Source of the DNA: Spirochaetales bacterium | GTDB taxonomy: Bacteria > Spirochaetota > Spirochaetia > SPDA01 | Direction: 5' to 3' | DNA length: 6,017 nucleotides | Assembly (NCBI GenBank): GCA_004525155.1 | Contig: SPDA01000139.1 | Location: 1-6,017 of the forward strand | Shown: in pieces, positions 1-5,336 of the stretch | How the letters are laid out: each line of letters starts with the position of its first letter | Numbering within the stretch: the stretch's first letter is position 1 | The notes under the pieces: model-generated | Databases searched by the model: none | What the model was told of the DNA's origin: nothing | The model's input: only the letters and a program-made list of their open reading frames with translations | Made by a program: the position numbers and the translations under genes

Positions 1-1167
1 GACGAACTGGGATTCGTTCAGGATTTTCGCAGACTGTTTGGAAATATCGTCCGGGTAGAATACCAGGGATACGCCCTTGTTGGGAGACAGTGCTCCTGTG
101 CCGCTCACCCAGTAGGCCTGAGCTTCCGGACTTGCCAGGTACTTCATCAGTTCTCTCGCCTGCGGGGTGTCGCGGAACATGCCGAAAACATCACCGCCCG
201 CTTCCACCGATTTGGCATAGGCCGCATTGATGGAGGGGAACTGGAAGAAATTGTAATCTTCCATGGGCTTTACATCGGGAAACATCTCCTTAATAAAGCC
301 TACGATAAAACTGGCCTGGTGGTGGAAGGCTGCTCCCGGCGGGTTTGTGAACAGGGGCTGCGGCGCCTGGCCGAAATTGGTCGACAGGACATACTGTTTT
401 CCGCCGTAGATCATGTTGGGGTCCGCAACAATCTGGCCGAAGGCCATCCAGACGGCTTTCATTTCAGCGGATGTCCAGGATAATTTGCCGTCGTACCAAT
501 CCTTGTATTTTGCCGGGCCGTACATCTTGAGGAAAATGTTTTCGAGCCAGTCAGTGCCCACCCAGCCGCTTGCCGCGCCGCTCTCGATGCCGATGGCCCA
601 GGGTTTTACGCCCTTGGCGGCAATCGCCTTGCTTACCGCAAGCATTTCGTCCCAGGTTTTGGGAATGGTGAACCCGGAGGCTTTCTGCTGTTTAGGCGAG
701 TACCAGATGAGTCCCTTGATGGAAGCCTTGGTAAACAGGCCCACATAGGTGCCGTCCACCGTGCCGAGATCGATCCAGCTCTGGCCGTAATCCCTTTTTA
801 CCACGTTCATGTCGAGAACCGTGGACAAATCCACAAGTTTGCGGGCTCTCGCAAATTCGGCCATTTTACCAGGTCCCGGAAGGCCCGCGATGTCCGGAGG
901 ATTGCCTGCCTCCACCCTGGTAGTGAGTACCGCGTCCAGGTCCCTGGTACCTTCGTACTCAACTTTTATGCCTGTTTTAGCCTCGAAAGGCTTGAGCATC
1001 TCCTTGAATACTTCGAGTTCCTGTCCTCCCCAGACAGCCATGACGGAAACCTTGCCCGCTGCGCCTGCCGCAGCTGCGCCTTCCCTTCCGCCGCCTGCGA
1101 ATACGAGGGATGCGGGCAGCACAAGGATCAGAAAGATTACTGCGAGCATAAGACCCATTTTTTTCAT
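1..1167 (-). CDS. Sugar ABC transporter periplasmic substrate-binding protein (family 1), C-terminus cut by window edge
   Basis: Reading the minus strand from ATG at 1167 gives 389 codons without a stop, running off the left edge, so the 3' end is missing. Family members are usually about 410-440 residues, so perhaps 30-50 are lost. The start is supported by GGAGG at 1175-1179, 7 bases upstream. Residues 1-24 form a signal peptide (MKKMG, a hydrophobic core, then ASLVFA) followed by GGGRE. There is no lipobox cysteine, so the mature protein should be soluble in the periplasm. An Ala/Gly-rich spacer precedes the binding-protein fold from about residue 40, with family 1 hallmarks: VSVMAVWGGQE, FEAKTGIKVEYEG, AGNPPDIAGLPGPG, GLIWYSPK, and near the end FRDTPQARELMKYLASPEAQ. 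The role is high-affinity capture of a sugar or oligosaccharide for an ABC importer; by general resemblance I would compare it with alpha-glucoside (AglE-like) binding proteins, but the ligand cannot be read from sequence. Permease genes would be expected downstream, outside the window. Confidence 0.93.
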   Translation of the reverse strand, partial: MKKMGLMLAVIFLILVLPASLVFAGGGREGAAAAGAAGKVSVMAVWGGQELEVFKEMLKPFEAKTGIKVEYEGTRDLDAVLTTRVEAGNPPDIAGLPGPGKMAEFARARKLVDLSTVLDMNVVKRDYGQSWIDLGTVDGTYVGLFTKASIKGLIWYSPKQQKASGFTIPKTWDEMLAVSKAIAAKGVKPWAIGIESGAASGWVGTDWLENIFLKMYGPAKYKDWYDGKLSWTSAEMKAVWMAFGQIVADPNMIYGGKQYVLSTNFGQAPQPLFTNPPGAAFHHQASFIVGFIKEMFPDVKPMEDYNFFQFPSINAAYAKSVEAGGDVFGMFRDTPQARELMKYLASPEAQAYWVSGTGALSPNKGVSLVFYPDDISKQSAKILNESQFV

Positions 1168-1174
1168 AAAAATA

Positions 1175-1179
1175 CCTCC
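1175..1179 (-). promoter_or_regulatory. Ribosome binding site of the substrate-binding protein gene
   Basis: The minus strand reads GGAGG seven bases before the ATG at 1167. This fixes the start codon ahead of the internal ATGs at codons 4 and 7. Confidence 0.8.
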
Positions 1180-1190
1180 ATTAAAGATTA

Positions 1191-1211
1191 CACGGGTTAT
1201 AAACACGTGTT
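1191..1211. promoter_or_regulatory. Palindromic operator-like site upstream of the transporter gene
   Basis: Two overlapping inverted repeats are visible. Positions 1191-1209 form an imperfect 19-base repeat with 7 of 9 pairs matching (CACGGGTTA against AAACACGTG). Positions 1202-1211 form a perfect 10-base palindrome, AACACGTGTT, with a central CG. The site lies just downstream of the predicted -10 on the minus strand, near the transcription start, where a repressor would block the promoter. Sugar-transporter genes are often controlled by LacI-family repressors, whose operators tend to be palindromes with a central CG. Assigning a LacI-type regulator here is inference. Confidence 0.4.
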
Positions 1212-1220
1212 ACTAACATA

Positions 1221-1249
1221 ATAGTACTTCGGTTTTTTCTTTCGCGCAA
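1221..1249 (-). promoter_or_regulatory. Candidate sigma70-type promoter for the substrate-binding protein gene
   Basis: On the minus strand TTGCGC (1244-1249) and TACTAT (1221-1226) are separated by 17 bases. They match the -35 and -10 consensus at 3 and 4 of 6 positions. Transcription would begin near 1214, giving a leader of about 47 bases that contains the palindrome at 1191-1211. The match is moderate, and TATTAT overlapping the same place is an alternative -10. Confidence 0.4.
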
Positions 1250-1264
1250 GGGCCTACTCTTCGA

Positions 1265-1294
1265 TTGGCTGTAAAAAAATCCCCTTTGTTTATA
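1265..1294 (+). promoter_or_regulatory. Weak candidate promoter for the sigma / anti-sigma / caspase operon
   Basis: TTGGCT (1265-1270) and TTTATA (1289-1294) are spaced by 18 bases in an AT-rich stretch about 60 bases before the operon's first gene. Many ECF operons are autoregulated from their own promoter type, so the real start could instead lie in 1300-1350. I see no recognisable ECF-type -35 element there. Confidence 0.22.
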
Positions 1295-1352
1295 TTTTTT
1301 ACGGAAAAAAACTTTCCGGTGTCAGTTTTCCAAACCTGCGGTGTTATATACA

Positions 1353-1850
1353 ATGTACATCATGATAGACGTCGAAGCTTTGTACAGAAAATACGGCCCC
1401 ATGGTATTCAGGCGCTGCATGTCGCTTCTTAAGAACCAGGAAAAGGCGCTGGACGCCATGCAGGATGTATTCGTTCAACTTCTCCGGAAGAGGGAAGACC
1501 TGCAGGAGACCGGGCCCTCGAGCCTCTTGTACAGGATTGCGACGAATATCTGCCTAAACTACCTGCGAAGCTGGAAGCGGAAACCGGAAACGGCGGATGA
1601 CGATTTGCTTGCCGCAATAGCCGGTTACGACGATCCGGCGCGGCTGGCCGAAGGGAAACACTTGCTGGACAGTATCTTCATGGGCGAGGCCGAAGGGACC
1701 AGGACCATGGCTGTCCTCCATTACGTGGACGGGCTGACCCTGGAAGAAACGGCCCAGCAGGCTGGATTGTCGGTTTCCGGTGTACGGAAACGGCTGAGGA
1801 AATTAAAGGCAAACAGTGATAAATTAAAGGAGGCATACCATAATGCGTAA
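1353..1850 (+). CDS. ECF-type RNA polymerase sigma factor (sigma-70 family)
   Basis: A 165-residue protein with the two-domain layout of extracytoplasmic-function sigma factors. Residues about 9-74 are region 2: ALYRKYGPMVFRRC, the DAMQDVFVQLL helix that contacts core polymerase, then SSLLYRIATNICLNYLRS, which would recognise and melt the -10. A variable acidic linker (about 78-102) follows. Residues about 103-155 are region 4, with a helix-turn-helix at about 129-150 (LEETAQQAGLSVSGVRKRL) for the -35 element. It should direct polymerase to a small regulon while released from its anti-sigma factor, probably the next gene. The start is uncertain. I chose the ATG at 1353 because GGTG at 1340-1343, 9 bases upstream, is the only Shine-Dalgarno-like match. 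GTG at 1341 (169 residues) and ATG at 1362 (162 residues) are in frame. The stop overlaps the next gene by 8 bases, indicating one operon. The family call is firm; the ECF subgroup and regulon are unknown. Confidence 0.93.
   Translation: MYIMIDVEALYRKYGPMVFRRCMSLLKNQEKALDAMQDVFVQLLRKREDLQETGPSSLLYRIATNICLNYLRSWKRKPETADDDLLAAIAGYDDPARLAEGKHLLDSIFMGEAEGTRTMAVLHYVDGLTLEETAQQAGLSVSGVRKRLRKLKANSDKLKEAYHNA
1826..1833 (+). promoter_or_regulatory. Strong ribosome binding site of the anti-sigma gene, inside the sigma coding region
   Basis: AAAGGAGG lies 9 bases before the ATG at 1843 and falls within the last codons of the sigma factor gene. It is far better than the site in front of the sigma gene itself, so the membrane partner may be made in excess over the sigma factor. 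Confidence 0.75.
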
Positions 1851-2649
1851 TCGCGAGATGCCTGTGCTGCTGGCGGAACAGTATGCGCTGGGAGAGTTGA
1901 CGGAAAAGCAAAAGGCCGCACTGGAAAAGGAATTCGGCGTTGAAAAGCTTATGGAAATAAAGCGGCAGATTGAGCAGGAAAACCTGAAATTTTTCTCCGA
2001 ACATCCCAGTATACATATTTCCCTTCCTGATACGGACCGGAAAGTCCTGCCGTTTGAAAAGGGAAAACGCCGGCATTTTTTCACGCGGCCCTCATTTTTC
2101 GTTCCCCTTTCAGCCGCAGCCGCCCTTCTGCTGGTTTTTCTGGGTATCCTGCCCTTCATCCAGTCCGCTGCAGGCTCCAGACCAGGAGCAGCCATGGAAA
2201 ACAGGATAAAGGGAGCGGGCCCCCAGCTGTTCATCTACAGGCAGACACTGCCGGAACCGGAACTTCTTCCGGACAAGGCCCCGGTACAGGAAAACGATGT
2301 GCTTCAGATTAAATTCAATACGGGGAGTTTTTCCTACGGCGTCATCCTGTCCATCGACGGCAGGGGAAGCGTAACGATTCTTTTCCCGGAGGATAAGGAA
2401 ACACCAGCCGCGCTAAAGCCCTATGAAACGGATACCCTGAACTACGGGTATCAGCTTGATGACGCTCCGGCTTTTGAACGGTTTTTTCTCATAACCTCGG
2501 ACAGGGAGTTTGAACTCGGTCCGGTTGTAAAGGAAGCCCGGCGCGTAGCCGGCCTCGGAAAGAAGGCTGCCACAACCAGCCTGAAGCTTCCGAAAGGTCT
2601 TGACCAGAGCTCCATACTGCTCGAAAAGAAAGGAAACACAAATGAATAA
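1843..2649 (+). CDS. Probable membrane anti-sigma factor with periplasmic DUF4384-like domain
   Basis: A 268-residue single-pass membrane protein. Residues 1-82 are cytoplasmic, charged and helical; the start (LLAEQYALGELTEKQKAALE) resembles the LGELxxxExxALE helix common at anti-sigma N-termini. Residues about 84-107 are one membrane helix (FFVPLSAAAALLLVFLGILP), preceded by basic GKRRHFFTR, which predicts N-in/C-out topology. Residues about 128-230 form a beta-rich periplasmic domain with NDVLQIKFNTGSFSYGVILSIDGRGSVTILFP, resembling the DUF4384 pattern seen near bacterial caspase-like proteins. There is no cysteine in the whole protein, so it is not a zinc-binding HxxxCxxC type. Position directly after an ECF sigma factor, an 8-base overlap and the topology together suggest it holds the sigma factor at the membrane and releases it on a periplasmic signal. 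That role is inferred from context; the N-terminal family match is weak. Confidence 0.75.
   Translation: MRNREMPVLLAEQYALGELTEKQKAALEKEFGVEKLMEIKRQIEQENLKFFSEHPSIHISLPDTDRKVLPFEKGKRRHFFTRPSFFVPLSAAAALLLVFLGILPFIQSAAGSRPGAAMENRIKGAGPQLFIYRQTLPEPELLPDKAPVQENDVLQIKFNTGSFSYGVILSIDGRGSVTILFPEDKETPAALKPYETDTLNYGYQLDDAPAFERFFLITSDREFELGPVVKEARRVAGLGKKAATTSLKLPKGLDQSSILLEKKGNTNE
2629..2634 (+). promoter_or_regulatory. Ribosome binding site that decides the caspase gene start
   Basis: AAAGGA lies 7 bases before the ATG at 2642. It supports that start over the in-frame TTG at 2600, which would add 14 residues ahead of an otherwise normal signal peptide. Confidence 0.65.
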
Positions 2650-5014
2650 CAGACATTCTATCTTCAATAAAAAAATCGTAATAAACGCGGTCCTGATCGT
2701 ATTATTCTTTCTCCTTGCCGCCTCAGCTGTTTTCGGCGCGGACGCCCAGGCCAGGCTCAAACGCTATGGGCTCTTAATCGGCGCTAACAACGGGGGAAGG
2801 GACAGGACATCTCTTCTGTACGCAGAGTCGGATACACGGTCCATCGCCCAGGTGCTCTACGAAGTGGGGGGCTTACGGCAGAGCGACAGTATTCTGCGTT
2901 TCGACCCCTCCCGGAAGGACGTGCTTCAGGACTTCAGGCGCATCCGCGACATGATCGCCTCGGGCAGGCAGAAAGACACCAGGGCCGAGTTCTTTCTGTA
3001 TTATTCCGGCCATTCCGACGAGGAAGGCCTTCTTCTCGGCAACGACCGTCTCACCTACAAGGATCTGCGGAATGAAATGATGGCTCTTAACGCGGATGTG
3101 GGCATCGCCATTCTCGATTCCTGTGCCTCCGGCGCCTTTATCCGGCTTAAGGGCGGCACCAGGGTTTCGCCTTTTCTCATCGACGAATCATCGGAAATGA
3201 AGGGACAGGTCTACCTTACCTCCAGCTCGGCGGATGAAGCATCCCAGGAATCCGATGAAATCGGAGCGTCCTATTTTACTCATGCCCTGGTTTCCGGTCT
3301 GCGCGGCGCGGCAGACGTGTCTCAGGACGGCAGGGTTACCATTCACGAAGCGTACCAGTACGCGCGCTCGGAAACCATGGTGCGCACTGAAAACACCATG
3401 GCCGGTCCCCAGCACCCCTCCTGGCTTATTGAACTGACCGGCACCGGCGACCTTGTCCTGACGGATATTAAAGAACTTACAGCCGGTATCATCCTGGCCC
3501 GGGAGCTTGAAGGCCAGATCTTCATAAAGGATGCCAACAGCAAACTTATTGCCGAAATAAACAAGTCCGCCGGTCTGCCCGTGACTATTGCTCTTCCGGC
3601 AGGCATCTACAATATATCGGTCAGAAATGCGCAGGGCAGCCTCGATGCCTCCGTGGCCCTTTCAACCGGCGTGACAGCCGCGCTCGCCATCGGCGACTTC
3701 AGGATCAATCCTTCCGTGGCAACCACCTCCCGCGGCGGAAATGTGCCGAAAGCGTCCGTGCCGAACCCGGAGGGCAGCTCCTTCGCGGATGAGCTTGAAG
3801 CCTATGTGGACGAAAGGATACAGCAGGCCTTCGGAGGGGATGAAGTGCCGGACCCTGATTTTGATATTCCCGTACCGGGCAGGATCATCGATACGCCTGC
3901 GGAAAACCGTGAGCCTGAGGCTCCGGCTGTCGGCATGATGCCCTTCAGTTTCTCGATAGTTCCCGGACTTGCGTTCCCTGCTCCCGCGGCCAGGACCTAC
4001 GTCGGTTTTTCGCTGAACCTTCTTCTCGGTGTCAATTACGGTATCCGGGGTGCAGAATTCGGTTCCCTTATCAACATAACGGAAAAGGATGTGTTCGGCG
4101 GCCAGTTTGCAGGCGTGGCCAATATCGTCGGTGATTCCCTTACCGGTTTCCAGGGAGCGGGAGTGTTCAACATCCTGGACGGAGGAATGAAGGGTTTTCA
4201 GTCCGCGGGTGTCTTCAATATAACCGGAGGCGGCAGCAGCGGCGCCGATAACGGCTGGTTTCAGGGAGCCGGTGTCTTCAATATAAATTCCGGCGCCTTC
4301 CGCGGCGGCCAGTTTGCGGGTGTCTTCAATATCACTTCGAAGATGCAGGGAATTCAGGCTGCGGGATCCTTCAATTATGCGAAAGACATGAAGGGTGCCC
4401 AGTTCGGCGTCGTGAACGTGGGCGAAACACTGGACGGCGGCCAGTTCGGCGTGGTCAACATCGGCAAGGATGTAAAAGGAGTCCAGATTGGGGTTGTGAA
4501 CATCGCGGAAACCATGAACGGGCTCAACCTCGGGCTGGTCAACATCTCGAAAAACGGACTCATGACCCTGTCCTTTACCGGCGGGCTCTCCGGGCTCTAC
4601 GAACTTGATTTCCAGTCGGGGAAAACGCTCTACACCCTGCTTTCAGCCGGTCTTAAGCCCGGTTCGCCGAATGACAATCCTGTCATGAGTTCTGCGGCCG
4701 GTCTCGGCCTGCACTTTCCAATAGGTCCCTTCTATCTGGAAGCGGACGCTGCGGCGAAAAATATTTTCAACGTGTACGGCAATCCGGAAACCGGTTACCT
4801 GAATGCCCTTCCTTTCCCCAACTTCCGGGCGAAAGCAGGCGTGGTGCTCTTCAACCGCATCGGCGCCTTTGCCGGCATTAACGCGGCCCTGCATGTGGAA
4901 GGCATGTACCTGAACGAATACGCACACACCGGGCCGTCCTATTCCTTCCCGGCGGGCGGACTTGACTGGACCATGTACCATGATTTTATCTGGGGTGTTG
5001 TGTTCAAGTTTTAG
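2642..5014 (+). CDS. Secreted caspase-family (peptidase C14-like) protein with GxQxAGVxNI repeats and outer-membrane-like C-terminus
   Basis: A 790-residue protein. Residues 1-32 are a signal peptide (basic start, core NAVLIVLFFLLAASAVFG, likely cut before ADAQ). Residues about 40-275 are a caspase-like domain: RYGLLIGANNGG at its first strand, catalytic His124 in FFLYYSGHSDEEG, and catalytic Cys161 in AILDSCASGAF, followed by YLTSSSADEAS and SYFTHALVSGL as in other bacterial C14 proteins. Both dyad residues are present, so it may be an active cysteine protease. Residues about 280-355 look like a small beta-sandwich (GQIFIKDANSK, LPAGIYNISV). Residues 360-430 are a Pro/Glu-rich linker with a short helix (ADELEAYVDERIQQAF). 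Residues about 469-638 hold about eleven repeats, and 639-790 are beta-rich, ending in VVFKF with a terminal Phe typical of outer-membrane proteins. Inferred location is the outer membrane or periplasm. The substrate is unknown. It overlaps the anti-sigma gene by 8 bases and is the last gene of the operon. Confidence 0.9.
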   Translation: MNNRHSIFNKKIVINAVLIVLFFLLAASAVFGADAQARLKRYGLLIGANNGGRDRTSLLYAESDTRSIAQVLYEVGGLRQSDSILRFDPSRKDVLQDFRRIRDMIASGRQKDTRAEFFLYYSGHSDEEGLLLGNDRLTYKDLRNEMMALNADVGIAILDSCASGAFIRLKGGTRVSPFLIDESSEMKGQVYLTSSSADEASQESDEIGASYFTHALVSGLRGAADVSQDGRVTIHEAYQYARSETMVRTENTMAGPQHPSWLIELTGTGDLVLTDIKELTAGIILARELEGQIFIKDANSKLIAEINKSAGLPVTIALPAGIYNISVRNAQGSLDASVALSTGVTAALAIGDFRINPSVATTSRGGNVPKASVPNPEGSSFADELEAYVDERIQQAFGGDEVPDPDFDIPVPGRIIDTPAENREPEAPAVGMMPFSFSIVPGLAFPAPAARTYVGFSLNLLLGVNYGIRGAEFGSLINITEKDVFGGQFAGVANIVGDSLTGFQGAGVFNILDGGMKGFQSAGVFNITGGGSSGADNGWFQGAGVFNINSGAFRGGQFAGVFNITSKMQGIQAAGSFNYAKDMKGAQFGVVNVGETLDGGQFGVVNIGKDVKGVQIGVVNIAETMNGLNLGLVNISKNGLMTLSFTGGLSGLYELDFQSGKTLYTLLSAGLKPGSPNDNPVMSSAAGLGLHFPIGPFYLEADAAAKNIFNVYGNPETGYLNALPFPNFRAKAGVVLFNRIGAFAGINAALHVEGMYLNEYAHTGPSYSFPAGGLDWTMYHDFIWGVVFKF
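4046..4555 (+). repeat. Coding repeat array: about eleven copies of a GxQxAGVxNI unit inside the caspase-family protein
   Basis: Residues about 469-638 of the caspase-family protein repeat a unit of usually 14-17 residues with core G-x-Q-x-[AG]-G-V-x-N-[IV]. Examples are GGQFAGVANI, GFQGAGVFNI, GFQSAGVFNI, GGQFAGVFNI, GAQFGVVNV and GGQFGVVNI. Copies 2-6 are mainly the AGVFNI type and copies 8-10 the FGVVNI type. One spacer, between copies 4 and 5, is longer and Gly/Ser-rich. DNA identity is local, for example GGTGTCTTCAATAT recurs at about 4208, 4271 and 4319. The regular Gly/Asn/hydrophobic pattern suggests a stacked beta structure. Similar repeats occur, as far as I recall, in spirochaete surface proteins. 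Confidence 0.85.
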
Positions 5015-5029
5015 ATTTGCTCTGCCCCG

Positions 5030-5044
5030 GCGGTTAATAACCGC
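5030..5044. repeat. Small inverted repeat just after the caspase gene
   Basis: GCGGTTA and TAACCGC form a perfect 7-base inverted repeat around one central base. As RNA it would allow about a 6-base-pair stem with a 3-base loop. It has no T-tract, so it is not a terminator by itself. It could protect the mRNA 3' end or be chance. Confidence 0.35.
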
Positions 5045-5074
5045 GCGAAAATGGAAGATATTTATGTAAAACCT

Positions 5075-5107
5075 GGTTCCCGGCAACTATCCGGGAACCT
5101 TTTTTTT
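5075..5107 (+). terminator. Intrinsic terminator of the sigma / anti-sigma / caspase operon
   Basis: A perfect 9-base-pair stem, GGTTCCCGG (5075-5083) with CCGGGAACC (5091-5099), encloses a 7-base loop and is followed at once by eight T residues (5100-5107). It sits 60 bases after the caspase stop codon and separates this operon from the lipoprotein gene. Confidence 0.93.
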
Positions 5108-5223
5108 GTGCGGTATGGAAGAACATGCATGGAAAACATCATGTAATTGACTGTCTTATATGTACAAGTATTGCCCCCGCTTCATTCAACGGTTGTCCGG
5201 CCCTCGTGCTCCCGCATTCAAGG
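5108..5223. other. Intergenic stretch with no recognised feature
   Basis: Together with the terminator and promoters this belongs to a 322-base gap between the caspase and lipoprotein genes (5015-5336). I see no convincing reading frame, RNA gene or long repeat between the terminator and the promoters. TTGACT at 5147-5152 has no -10 partner at proper spacing. Confidence 0.5.
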
Positions 5224-5267
5224 TTGATAACAAACAGTTGACAGGGTATTATGCCGCAATCTAATAT
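5224..5267 (+). promoter_or_regulatory. Two overlapping sigma70-type promoters for the lipoprotein gene
   Basis: First candidate: TTGATA (5224-5229), 17 bases, TATTAT (5247-5252), matching 5 of 6 at each box. Second candidate: perfect TTGACA (5238-5243), 18 bases, TAATAT (5262-5267), with a 4 of 6 match at -10. They are offset by about 15 bases and overlap, so polymerase could occupy only one at a time. Either would give a leader of roughly 60-80 bases before the ATG at 5337. Confidence 0.6.
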
Positions 5268-5325
5268 TTTTCCCGGTATTATACATCTTTATCTGTCATT
5301 TCTACGGCTTGCGTATACCGGGTTT

Positions 5326-5330
5326 GGAGG
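5326..5330 (+). promoter_or_regulatory. Ribosome binding site of the lipoprotein gene
   Basis: GGAGG ends 6 bases before the ATG at 5337 and fixes that start, which also gives a proper lipoprotein signal peptide. Confidence 0.8.
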
Positions 5331-5336
5331 CCGGCA

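Noticed and set aside
413..1216. Two plus-strand reading frames (413-748 and 809-1216)
   Set aside because: They are antisense to a clearly conserved substrate-binding protein gene on the minus strand and encode low-complexity, unrecognisable proteins.
2600..2641. TTG start at 2600 adding 14 residues to the caspase-family protein
   Set aside because: The ATG at 2642 has a well-placed AAAGGA and gives a normal signal peptide; the extension (MTRAPYCSKRKETQ) would put a polar stretch ahead of it.
1429..2760. Minus-strand reading frames opposite the sigma and anti-sigma genes
   Set aside because: They are shadows of well-supported plus-strand genes, overlap one another, and show no recognisable motif.
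4046..4555. Possible CRISPR array or tandem DNA repeat
   Set aside because: The period is set at the protein level, is variable, keeps the reading frame and has only short DNA identities, so this is a coding repeat.
3188..5086. Frames on both strands within the caspase-family gene (for example 3234-3437 plus, 3343-3606 minus, 4643-5086 minus)
   Set aside because: All lie out of frame within a continuous 790-codon gene with intact domains from end to end.
5147..5175. TTGACT as a -35 box of another promoter
   Set aside because: No acceptable -10 hexamer lies 16-18 bases downstream.
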